From Meconema thalassinum (taxonomy: Eukaryota > Arthropoda > Insecta > Orthoptera > Tettigoniidae): DNA of 64,000 nucleotides. Shown here piece after piece: positions 1-9,047 of the stretch. The position numbers and the translations under genes are program-made. Position 1 is the stretch's first letter. The number at the start of each line of letters is the position of its first letter. The stretch covers positions 1,505,382,545 to 1,505,446,544 of the forward strand of contig OX336388.2 in assembly GCA_946902985.2 (NCBI GenBank). The letters are read 5' to 3'. Under the pieces are notes generated by a model that did not search any database, was not told where the DNA came from, and was given only the letters and a program-made list of their open reading frames with translations.

Positions 1-600
1 ATCGGAGCGACTCGCACGCGCATCCATACTCCTCAAGTATTTCACAGATAGTCCACGTTCCACGGCGCGTCGAACGATATATCCACACGCCGGCTCCCCA
101 CTCTTCAGCCGACTCCTAGCTTACGTTGTCTCCGCTGATTGGCTGTACCCCACTCGCTATACTCCCCTTCTCTGGGTCATTACACTCGGCGGGAGGGTTC
201 CGTTCCAACAATTCGCCTTTCCTGGACGATGCGACCCAAGATTGCGTCATGCTTCTCGACAAGATTAAGCGTGTACTTGAAATCCCAGTGAGTCACGTCT
301 CTCGATATACCCTAACTGACGAAAACTCCGTAAAATTCCGTAATCAGATAATTTTCTATGATATCGTCGTTCGTAATAATTTGCTTGATAGCGTTTTCTA
401 AGACATAGAAAACCTATCTGAATGCTAATAATTTTTATAAAATGCTCCGAAAATACCTTAATAATAATTATAATAAATTAATAATAATAATAAATTAACA
501 TGATAAATTCTCTTGGCTGAACAATTTGCCGCGTAAATAAATATAGAATGGCTTCCTACTGACTTATGCCAGTTGCATAAAACCCCTCGAAAAACACGTT
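1..600. other. No recognisable gene (left edge)
   Basis: An open frame of 91 codons exists at 126-401 (+), but its translation resembles no family I know and has no visible domain, signal peptide or codon pattern that sets it apart. The second half is AT-rich, with runs of (AAT)n near 465-500. I see no supported gene, RNA or element here. Confidence 0.5.
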
Positions 601-603
601 ACA

Positions 604-1190
604 GGACATCAAATTAGCAGGTGAAAAACTAAAGGAAATAGGAGACTTCTGTTACTTAGGAATCAAAATAACCAGTGATGGACGAAGCAAAGGGGATATA
701 AAAAGTTGGTTAGCTCAGGCAAGGAAAGCATTTTTACAGAAAAGGTATCTGTTGACATCGAATATAGATTTAGGTGTTAGGACGTCATTTTTGAAGGCCA
801 TTGTCTGAAGCGTGGCACTCTATGGAAGTGAAACTTGGACTATTGGTGCAGCATAAAAGAGGAGAATTGAAGCGTTTGAAATGTGGTGTTACAGGAGAAT
901 GATGAAGAACAGATGGGTAGATAGGGTTACAAACGAAGAGGTATTAAGACAAGTGGGAGAGGAGAGATGTTTCTGACGACTGATAATGAAGAGAAGAGAT
1001 AGGTTGGTAGGACAAATACTAAGACACCCAGGAATAGCAAGCTTAGTTATGGAAGAAAAGGTCGAGGACAAGAACTGTAGGGGTAGACCAAGGATAGAAT
1101 ATGTTAAACAGATTGCCTCGGACATAAATAATTATATAAATAAATAAATTAAAATATCAATAAATAACTAAATAAATCTATACATCTCTC
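604..1190 (+). pseudogene. Non-LTR retrotransposon, C-terminal end of reverse transcriptase (degenerate)
   Basis: Reading plus from about 606, the translation has the thumb and C-terminal region of insect endonuclease/reverse-transcriptase LINEs: GDFCYLGIKITSDGRS, then VALYGSETWT, IEAFEMWCYRRMMK, WVDRVTNEEVLRQVGEER and GRPRIEYVKQIASD. At least three in-frame stops break it (near 805, 856 and 974). The catalytic FADD core lies upstream in the family and is missing, so this is a 5'-truncated copy. The 3' end runs into an (AATAAAT)-rich tail at about 1127-1190, typical of LINE tails. It resembles the RTE-like elements further right but clearly differs in sequence. It is a dead fragment. Confidence 0.88.
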
Positions 1191-1870
1191 CATCAGTTTA
1201 TCATAAACAACATTATAAATTAAATATTTATTGGCAATCACTCGCGAGCGAGTATGAATTAGTCTTCCTTCTGATGTTTCCTCAGATGACTGATCAGTCC
1301 AATCCGTGAGCTGCAAACTCTACTGAAGTGATGACACACATATTGAGCAGCCAGCTGAAAGTAAAATACAATGCATTAATAGTATCTCAAGTTCTGAAAA
1401 CTCTCATCAAACATCTGCGACAACTTGCTATTTACGATCGTATTATTACACCTATGTATTAACAGTAGCTTAATTTGTGAAAGCAGTCATCAATCGAACA
1501 TAGTATACCATGTAACACCACCGTAGGACTCCCCTTCATGGACAGGTTTTCTATGAAATTTGGGAGTAGAGAAACTATTTAATTTTAATAATTAATAACA
1601 ACTAATATAGCCTATGGTCAAATCTCATTCTGGTCCTCTCCAAATCACGTTAATCACGATTAAAGAGCATTTCCATATGATGGAATTAGCAGCTTTCGAT
1701 TATGTCCTGCATTATGATAAAACATGGCAATAAAAACAAACTCATAAATATACTTTTTTAAATATCGATGCGCGCCATCTATAATTCATGAATGACACCT
1801 AGCAAAAACGAATATATACCAGTAATTTTCGTTTAGTGCAGTAGTATGCTATATCAACTTTGTCTTATGC
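1191..1870. other. AT-rich spacer, nothing recognised
   Basis: No open frame, tRNA-like box, TIR or tandem repeat could be supported. A stretch near 1425-1560 (tattTACGATCGtattattacacctatg..., then 'accaccgtaggactcc...catggacaggttt') recurs in diverged form at about 4595-4745, so part of this spacer is probably an unnamed interspersed repeat. Confidence 0.45.
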
Positions 1871-1875
1871 TTGCC

Positions 1876-2100
1876 ACGGTGAGTGAGTGGTTATCGTGTC
1901 GGACTACCAACCCCAAGCTTGCAGGTTTGCTCCTGGCCATAGTGAGTGATTTTTGAGAGGCGACAAAAATCACAACACGCATGTCATACATTGTTGTCAT
2001 GTTAAAGAACCCATTTGGATTTAGTAGGGCGTATTCATAATGCTAAAATTGATCTCGTAGTTTTCCGCCAACACAAAGAGTTCCTTCTTTCTCTACTAGA
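1876..2100 (+). repeat. SINE-like sequence (probable tRNA-derived head)
   Basis: A segment starting near 1880 reads like a degenerate tRNA head: an A-box-like 'gtgagtggttatcgtg' followed about 35 bp later by 'gcaggtttgctcctgg', a weak B-box. The tail contains 'aaaatcacaacacgcatgtc' and 'ttaaagaacccatttgg', a pattern common in insect SINE tails. The B-box is poor and no poly-A or target duplication is obvious, so the assignment is tentative. Confidence 0.4.
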
Positions 2101-2762
2101 GAGCGTTATAGTATCAAGAAGCTAAAATATCTAACTGCCTTGACTTTCATAGCGCTCCAAGGAACAACAAAATTCAACATGAAAGCTTCCCACTGGGTGT
2201 CAAATAACAAAGCTTGCACCCGGCACCCAAGGTCATGCGATAGTATTATTATACTGTCATAAGTAGACACTAAGGTATATTTTTCATGATAACACCAGCA
2301 CCCAGCGCGTCCAGCAAGACATGCGCTCTTTAATCCCGTGTATTATCTGAACAATTGCTCTTCAAGACATACGCCCCTCATAAATCAGCATTTTAGAATG
2401 TGCATTACAACAAAAGTATTTGCATCCATAAGCTAAGTTATTAATAAATTTGTGCGTAAACTCGCAGCTTTCACGTGTTGTAGTCTAATATTTTTAGCCT
2501 ATTTTCATCTATGAAAAAAAAATGGCTTATGAGATAATCTTTTGTCAGTGTGTCTGTCTGTGTGTGCGTGTGTGTGTGATTTATTCGTGTGCGTCCCCTC
2601 TAATAACTTCTAAACAGTTGGAGCGACTTCAATGAAACTCGGTAAGTCCATAGCACTATTCCGGACGACCCCGACCGTGACCTTCACATTTTCTTACGTC
2701 TCACCAATCCAACGTGGCGGCTGTGCGAAATATTTCACCAGCACTCAATATCTCCGAAATTA

Positions 2763-3595
2763 TAAGGTGCGTTCAAAAAGTAACGAGCCGGAGGCTGTAA
2801 TGCGCAAACCGGTGACGACATCGGCTAATCGTGGCGAGTGTAACGAGGTGTGGTTCCGACCAGAGCGTGGAAGGTCACAGCCTGTCGCTAGAGGGCACGT
2901 GTGCACGTCACGTGACGATACAAAGCGAGCAGCAGCATGCGTCAATCGTCCAACCAAGACCAAGACAGTAGGCCATTCGACATGCTTCCTGGTGAGGTTG
3001 AAGAGTGTGGGGCACCCATTGGGCACACACTTTCAGCAAGCGCAGACGATCCTTCATGATGGTGTGCACACTTCCGACGCTCAATCCGACCACGGCGGCA
3101 ATGGCGTTCACTGTCACTCAGCGTTCCTGGGTAATGAGCGCATCAACCAACTGGACGTTGTCATCGATAATACAGGGGGGGTGCCCCAGACGGGGCATCA
3201 TCGGCTAACGACACCCGTCTTTCCCTGCAGCGCTTGTGCCACGCCTTGACCCTTGCAAGGGACATGAAGTGTTCGCCGTACACTTGTGACATTCGGCGAT
3301 TAATGTCCGTTCCCCCTACTCCTTTCGCTGTAAGAAACTGAACAACACCTCTTTGCTCTTCGTTTGACGCCTCCATGTCACTGTTTGCAATGCGACTGGC
3401 AGCGTTGGACGACTGATGCATGCTGCTGCTCGCTTTGTATCGTCACGCGACGTGCACGCGTACCCTCTAGCGACAGGCTGTGACCTTCCACGCTCTGGTC
3501 GGAACCACACGTCGTTACACACGTCACGATTAGCCGATGTCGTCACCGGTTTGCGCATTACAGCCTACGGCTCGTTACTTTTTGAACGCACCTTA
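2763..3595 (-). mobile_element. Mariner-like transposon with ~190 bp terminal inverted repeats, internally deleted
   Basis: The ends begin TAAGGTGCGTTCAAAAAGTA and pair as inverted repeats over about 190 bp (2763-2954 with 3404-3595, few mismatches). A TA duplication flanks the element (2761-2762 and 3596-3597). The paralogous family M copy near 55955-55985 carries the uninterrupted site: 'aatatctccgaa', then a single TA, then 'ttaccgatatc'. That confirms the boundaries. At 833 bp the element is shorter than a ~1.3 kb mariner and keeps only N-terminal transposase sequence, so it cannot encode its own transposition. Long TIRs of this size are unusual for mariner, where 20-40 bp is common. Confidence 0.93.
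2908..3421 (-). pseudogene. Mariner transposase N-terminal remnant (frameshifted)
   Basis: On minus, an 86-residue segment from 3421 contains the first helix-turn-helix of mariner transposases (EEQRGVVQFLTAKGVGGTDI, then MSQVYGEHFMSLARVKAWHK and VSLADDAPSGAP). A second segment in another frame from 3117 has the second HTH (MTVNAIAAVVGLSVGSVHTI, then LRLLKVCAQWVPHTL). The change of frame shows at least one indel between them, near the G-run at 3174-3180. After the second HTH the sequence runs straight into the opposite terminal repeat, so the whole DDD catalytic domain is absent. It could at most have encoded a DNA-binding fragment. Confidence 0.9.
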
Positions 3596-4566
3596 TATTA
3601 CCGATATCACCCTGGATTTTGTACGGTGATAAAGGGAACTACTAGAAGTTCACCTATGTGACTTTTGAAAAACTGGTAACTACAAAACCAACATGGCGGC
3701 CAAGCGAATGTGCGACTTTTAAATAGACGTTTCTCGCGATTTAACCAACCAAACCCAATGAAACTTGGTACAGTATATGTTCATACACATTGTAATGCAC
3801 CGACATCTAACTTCGTTCAATTGTTTACATAACCTCAAGATGGCGGCTGTGCGAATTTTAAAATTAAGTTTTTATTTCTGGCGTCGGAACCATGCGATCG
3901 AAGTGAAAGTTTGAATAATGAACCTACGCAATAATTTTCCTTTAATGGTACATGACTCTATGGCCTATACATATAACAATCCCACATGGCGAACATCCGA
4001 AATATTTAGACGGATCTCAATATCTACGAATCTATTACAGCAATCAAACTGACTTTTTTAATGTTCATAGGGGCTATGAACATAAGTTCACCTATAGGAC
4101 TTTCAATAACCTGGTGATCACAAATCCAACATGGCGGCAACGCAAATTATAACTATTCACATGGTCATTTCTCGCAATTTAACCATCCGAGTGCATTGAC
4201 ACTTGGTACAGTAAATCCTTATACAAATATTAATCCACTGGCATCTATTTTTATAAAATTGTTTCCATAACCACAAGATGGGAGCTGTGCGAAATGTTAA
4301 AATTTTGTTTTTACTTCTTGTGTCCTAATCATGCGATTGAAGTTTGAATACTACACGTACACAATAATATTTATGTAACAGTACATAACTCTAAGACCTA
4401 CATATATAAAAATCCAACATGGCGACCATCCGCAATATTTAGTCGGTTCTCAATATCTACGAATCAATACAGCAATCAATCTGAAATTTTGTATGTTGAT
4501 AGAAGCAAATAATATAAGTCGGATATATGAAAATAGGCTGTATAGTTCTTCACGGAACTACTTGTT

Positions 4567-4769
4567 TAAGTTCATGGTACTGCGATATCAAGTTATTTAC
4601 GATCGCATTGTGACACCTATGCATTTGCAGTAGCTCAACTTGTGAAATATGCCATCAAACATACACCGAACTCTATAAGATGAAAATACCACCGTAGGTC
4701 CTCTCTTCATAGACAGGGTTTCGATGAAATTGGGAGTACAGCGATTTGTTGAGAATGAGTTTTTTTTTG
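4567..4769. other. Spacer sharing a repeat with 1425-1560
   Basis: Contains 'gcgatatcaagttatttacg', 'tgacacctatgcatt' and 'accaccgtaggtcc', which match the 1425-1560 stretch in diverged form. No gene seen. Confidence 0.4.
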
Positions 4770-4930
4770 TTATTGGTTTTACGTCCCTTTTAACTGCACT
4801 GGCTTTTAGAGACGCCGGGGTGCCGGAATTTTGCCCCGAAGGGGATCTTTAACGTCCCAGTAAATCTACTGACACGGCTCCCTCGTATTTGCGCACCCTC
4901 AAATGCCAGCTGACTGCGCCAGGTTTCGAA
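4770..4930 (-). repeat. SINE tail fragment (family B), reverse
   Basis: This is the reverse complement of the tail of the SINE at 5165-5394. It includes 'tattggttttacgtccc', 'agagacgccggggtgcc', 'gatctttaacgtc' and 'tactgacacggctccc', ending at the 'cagctgactgcgcc' block. The tRNA-like head is missing. The poly-T at 4760-4768 is the end of the SINE's A-rich tail. Confidence 0.8.
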
Positions 4931-5164
4931 TGTTGAGAATGATAATGGGGCTCAATGCGGGTATATTATTGGGCACTACTTTTCCTCTGGGTACTTGAAC
5001 TCATACGTTTCCACCTTCTTTAGAGGTCGATAAAAGACTTTGTGGATATAACATTACCACATACGTTATCCTACTGGTCTCACTTCCGTGTGTTCCAAGT
5101 TTCCCTAAGATCGGGAAGTTCATATTCGTTAAGGTGGGTATTGCTAACCACACTATAGATTGGC

Positions 5165-5394
5165 AGCGTATATCAGCGGTAACGGTCTCGCTTAATGGGC
5201 CTAAGGTTTCAGGTTCGTATCCTGGCGCAGTCAGCTGGCATCTGAGGGTGCGTAAAAGTGAGGGAGCCGTGTCAGTAGATTTACTGACACGTTAAAGATA
5301 CCCTTCGGGTCAACATTCCCGCAGCCGGTGACTCTAAAAGCCAAAGTAGTTTAAAGGGACGTAAAACCAATAATATTATTATTATTGACCATAC
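5165..5394 (+). repeat. tRNA-derived SINE (family B), near complete
   Basis: An A-box-like segment (about 5170-5185, 'tatatcagcggtaacgg') and a good RNA polymerase III B-box GGTTCGTATCC (5212-5222) form the tRNA-like head. A non-tRNA body follows ('cagtcagctggcatctgagg', 'gtcagtagatttactgacac', 'aagggacgtaaaacc'), with an (ATT)n tail at 5373-5387. A reverse, headless copy lies 240 bp upstream. The two facing copies could form a hairpin, but there is no sign of function. Confidence 0.8.
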
Positions 5395-5559
5395 TTTATA
5401 GTCTTGGGCCGATAACCTAGATGTTAGGTCCCTTAAAGCAAAAATTATCATCATCATCAACTTTATAGTCTCTGCTATGTGCTGATATTTTGGTACATAT
5501 GGTCCTGTGTTCTTTTCCTGGCTCTGCATAGAAATTTGAATTTTCTCGCAGGGTTAATA

Positions 5560-5715
5560 AGGGATATACTCAGCCTCGTGAGTCAAACCTGAGGATAGGT
5601 GGTTTTACTTCCTACCTCATCCATCCTGGTCGTAATTACTCAATTATCCTTCAGGCAATTGCATAATGGTTCCTAACTTAAGGCCACGGCCTTTGCTTCT
5701 CTATCCTAGTCTTAA
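5560..5715 (+). repeat. SINE fragment (family C, partial)
   Basis: Segments 'actcagcctcgtgagtcaa' and 'cctaacttaaggccacggcc' match, in the same order, the longer SINE-like element at 48249-48712, with a deletion between. Headless and diverged. Confidence 0.65.
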
Positions 5716-5770
5716 TGATGAACACACACACTACAGTCCTACAGTCACCACAATAACACATATTATCAGA

Positions 5771-5890
5771 AACAAGATATTTAGCAAAGAACATATAGCC
5801 TTTTTTCTCCTAAAATGTTTGGGCATACTTATAACTCTTTATCCTTACAGGGATAATTGCACGTTCATTGTAGTAGCTGGTACTGCAACC
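5771..5890 (-). repeat. Terminal fragment of DINE-1-like family N (reverse)
   Basis: It starts AACAAGATATTTAGCAAAGA and continues 'acatatagcc', 'ttctcctaaaatg', 'cttataactctttatcc', then 'attgtagtagctgg'. This is the same order as the right end of the family N element at 11100-11224 (reverse) and the copy at 62346-62475. Only about 120 bp is present. Confidence 0.65.
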
Positions 5891-6660
5891 AAGCGGTGAA
5901 TTAACTTATATCTTGTATGCAGGCAGTTTAAAGCAACCAGGAGGGATGCGATCCAGCTGGCAGTGCTTATAAGTAATCGGTGCGTGGTCATGGCTAGAAG
6001 TTGAATTAGTACTACATTGTAATACTTCAGGAAGCCACGGATCTGCAAAGCGGAATGTTTGGAACAATTACCCACGTAACCCACAAGAGGACAGCACCGT
6101 ACAGAGACATTGAGAAGCCTATGGATGACAACGTGTATCTTGTTTTTCTATTCTCATTTTTCTTCTGTCTTCTGTTTATATGCGACAGTGGGGCTGTGAT
6201 TATTAATAAACGAGTTTATACATTAGCCTCTCATTTTAGCTAAATAGCAATTTATTTAGTACCTGTGGAGAGAGCTTGTCCACATCTATTGTAAAAGAAT
6301 TCAAGTTAAAAGAAAGATAACTCTAGTAGGTTTTGAACCCCAGCTAACTGCGCGAGAGACGAACACTCTAGCACAGAGCCAAACATATCCATAACATCTA
6401 AGTGTTATTAACCAACTTAGATACAACTTGTTAGCAAATAATGTCTTGAATTAAACTATTTCTTCACTGCAGTACATCTTCATTATAAAGCATTTCATAC
6501 AAAGTTTATATTATTTATACCAGTAGGCTATATCGCATGCAACATACTCAAACTACTGTATTATAGGACAGGCACAAGAGGTCAGCTGCCATCTTGGCAT
6601 GTGACAGAGACGTCTCGGCTCTTTTAAGTCACTGATAAAGTGTGATACAGTATTAGAATA
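5891..6660. other. Spacer without recognised feature
   Basis: Open frames of 60-80 codons at 5845-6084 (-) and 6055-6243 (+) lack any recognisable domain. The latter is hydrophobic (FLFSFFFCLLF) but this reflects T-rich DNA. No tandem repeat or TIR found. The TA at 6659-6660 is the left target duplication of the next element. Confidence 0.45.
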
Positions 6661-7354
6661 CAGTAGGACGTCGTTTATCCGGGCATCAAACAACCGGAAC
6701 GTCAATTACCCGGACAAGCAAAAAAAAAGACGGAGCAGCGCGCGCTCACTACAGTAGTGAGTCGGTTCTCGTTTCCAATTGTTGTCTCTTATGTCACCTT
6801 CCGTTTGTTTACTCTATAATGTTTCAATGTATTACAGTATGTGAGTGTGTGTACCGCACTGCATTACGTTGTGAAAATGGCTCCTACGAGTGGCAAAAAG
6901 AAAAACGACATCGCAATGTTTTATCCGTTGAGAAAAAGGTGAGATCATTAATAAACTGGATGAAGGTGAGAGTGTACAGTGTCTAATGAAAACTTAGTGT
7001 TAGAAAATCCACAATTTATGATTTGAAGAGAGTAAAGTTCAAATTCTGAATAATGCATCGAAGTTAAATAGGGAAGAAGGGTCTAAAAAGAGTAGAACCA
7101 TGAACTCAGCTAGGGATAAAAATTGGAAGAAGCGGTGTACTTATGGTTTATTCAGACAAGAAATATGGGAGATCCCTTTTCTGGACCTTTGTTACGTGAG
7201 AAAGCGTGGCAGCTAAATGAGAAGCTTGGTATTTATTACCATAATGTACTGTGCATATTTTTTCGATGAAATAAACGCATGTTTGAATATCCGGAAAAAT
7301 CGTTATCCGGAGCACTTTCGGTCCCAATTAGTCCGGATAAACGACGCTCTACTG
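6661..7354 (+). mobile_element. Pogo/Tigger-type DNA transposon remnant (694 bp)
   Basis: The left end CAGTAGGACGTCGTTTATCC pairs with the right end whose reverse complement is CAGTAGAGCGTCGTTTATCC; a TA duplication flanks both (6659-6660, 7355-7356). Inside, on plus, are remnants of a pogo-family transposase: a start-like MAPTSGKKKNDIAM near 6879, and later LWFIQTRNMGDPFSGPLLRE followed by KAWQLNEKLG (about 7142-7230). The latter is the CENP-B-type HTH signature (family form WF.Q.R..G.P.SGP.L.EKA). Several stops lie between them, and the DDE domain is missing. This is a non-autonomous deletion derivative. Confidence 0.9.
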
Positions 7355-7439
7355 TATATAATTATAATAACAAAAGTTTGGTGCTTTTCAAACCTCGCAA
7401 TTATAATAAACAACGGGTCAGATCCTATAGGATAGCTTA

Positions 7440-7877
7440 GACCACCCTTGGCTCGATAATCGGAATTAGTGGGACGTAAGTTATAAATTATAATGCTTGC
7501 ATACTTCATACGGCCGCCATCTTTAAATGATACCACTGATGATCTTGTAGTTTGGGAGAAAGACGCGTCCCATACGGAGGTATAGTTCAACCAAATTTGG
7601 TAAAGATCTGATTATTATTTCAGTCGTAATGTAATGTTTAGTTTTGAGCATTTGAGTGGCCGCCATTGAGTTTTAGTAAAGATGGCAGCAATATAAAACA
7701 TGACATTGAGATGCCCTTTGCTAGTGCTACCTCTGTACCAAATTTCGTTCAATTTTGTTTCGTCGTGTTTCAATTGATGAGAGGGTTGGGGGCAGACATA
7801 GGCCAACACACACAGTCTCACTCACACAAACAGACACAAAAATTTTGGGCCTGTGTAGATCTCATAAGTCTACGAGG
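7440..7877 (-). repeat. Partial family N (DINE-1-like) element, reverse
   Basis: Contains 'gtaaagatggcagcaatata', 'cattgagatgccctttgcta', 'tctgtaccaaatttcgttc' and a CA-rich stretch (7802-7830), then 'gatctcataagtctac' (7858-7876). In reverse complement these match the left end and first monomers of the 9048-11224 element. It stops abruptly where the mariner at 7878 begins. Confidence 0.75.
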
Positions 7878-9041
7878 GAAGATCAAAAAATAAGTTGCAC
7901 TTCCCAGTTATGGCCATTTATTACACCACCTATACACCAGCAACATGCCTATAACGACATACAATGTATCGTCACTTTTCCACATAGTTTCCAAGAGACT
8001 CCAAACATTTCTGCGAACGCAAAATCAACTTGACGATGCCGGATGCATAGAAAGTTCCTCCAGCGTTCTGCGACCAAACGGAGACAGCGGCCTTTACCTC
8101 CTCATCGGTCTGGAAACGTCGACCACCGAGCTCCATTTTGAGCTTACCGAACAGATGAAAGTCTCATGGCGCTAGGACGGGCCTGTAGGGTGGTTGTTGT
8201 CAGACCTCCCTGTTGAAAAGCTGCAGCATTTCGCTAGTTTGGCGGGCCTTGTGAGGTGTTGCGTTATCGTGCAACAAAATCACACCGGCGCTCAATTTCC
8301 CCCCGGCGCTTCTCTTTAATCGCTTTACGCAACCGATGCAACGTTTGACAATAAGACGCCGCGTTGATCGTCGTTCCTTTCGACATGAATTCCACGTGCA
8401 GCAAACCCTCCATGTCAAAGAACACTGTCGCCATAACCCTACCGTCTGAAGGTTGAACCTTGGCCTTCTTTCGTTGTGGTGATGAGGGATGCACCCATTC
8501 CATTGATGTTCTCTTCGTTTCGGAGGTGAAGTGGTGGACCCACGTTTCATCGCCTGTGACGATTCACCGCAAAAATCCGTTGCCGTTGCGAAAATGCCAG
8601 GGAGGATTGAAAACGTTGTCCCTTGTGATCATCGGTGAGAAGACGTGGGACCCATCTTTGACCCAGCTTACGATATCCAGGGTCCTCGTGAACAATGGAG
8701 AACACACAGCCATACGACAGGTTCAGCCGCGTCGCGATTTCTCTCAGTTGAATGCGCCGGCTATGTCTAATGATCGCATTCACAATGTTGACATTTGCAC
8801 GGGTCCTGGACGTTGCGGGCCTGCCCTCGCGATATTCGTATGTGATATCCGTGCGTCCGGCTTCGAATTGCTGACACCACTTTACGATCCCTTGCCGGGA
8901 AATGGCCCACTCCCCATACACAGCACTAGTTTCACGATGAATGTCCGTGCAATTCTTCCTTTTGGCCCATAGGAATCGGATTGTCGCGCGCACCTCATAT
9001 TTGGATTGAACGTCCAGTCGGCGCGCCATTGCATTTGGCCG
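7878..9041 (-). pseudogene. Mariner element with near full-length but broken transposase
   Basis: Minus-strand translation from 9029 gives the mariner N-terminus (MARRLDVQSKYEVRATIRFL, then VYGEWAISRQGIVKWCQQFE and an ARRIQLRE-type second HTH, RHSRRIQLREIATRLNLSYG) and WVPRLLTDDHK. After a frameshift near 8550-8500 come MEWVHPSSPQRKKAKVQPSD and VMATVFFDMEGLLHVEF, then in another frame LLHDNATPHKARQTSEML with the conserved D of HDN. The C-terminal end is visible near 8190-8025 as ELGGRRFQTDEEVKAAV and SLGNYVEK. At least two frameshifts are present. The left (3') end 'gaagatcaaaaaataagttg' looks terminal. The 5' UTR and right TIR are missing, because family N sequence starts at 9048. The element is inactive. 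Confidence 0.9.
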
Positions 9042-9047
9042 CTATTT

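Larger units (their letters stand above)
2491..4566 (+). mobile_element. DINE-1/Helentron-like non-autonomous element, family M
   Basis: The left end is a hairpin, TTTTTAGCCTATTTTCAT then a GAAA-rich half ending in GGCTTATGAGAT (2491-2537), followed by a TG microsatellite (about 2553-2580). The body carries several ATGGCGGC-type repeats (for example 3693, 3840 and 4130). The right end has GAAAATAGGCT (4529-4539), an inverted match to the left AGCCTATTTTC, then a stem-loop AGTTCTTCACGGAACT (4544-4559) and CTTGTT. Subterminal inverted repeats, a 3' stem-loop and an internal microsatellite or tandem core are the layout known for DINE-1/INE-1 and other Helentron-associated elements. The family name is inferred from this architecture. 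A second copy on minus lies at 54723-56262. A mariner is inserted at 2763-3595. Confidence 0.65.

Noticed and set aside
126..401. 91-codon open frame at the left edge as a gene
   Set aside because: No domain, no similarity I recognise and no supporting signals; frames of this size are frequent by chance.
2632..3249. 205-codon plus-strand frame as a protein gene
   Set aside because: It runs antisense through the mariner TIR and transposase remnant and into the flanking DINE-1-like element. The real coding sense is minus.
8460..8972. 170-codon plus-strand frame
   Set aside because: Antisense shadow of the mariner transposase, whose motifs are all on minus.
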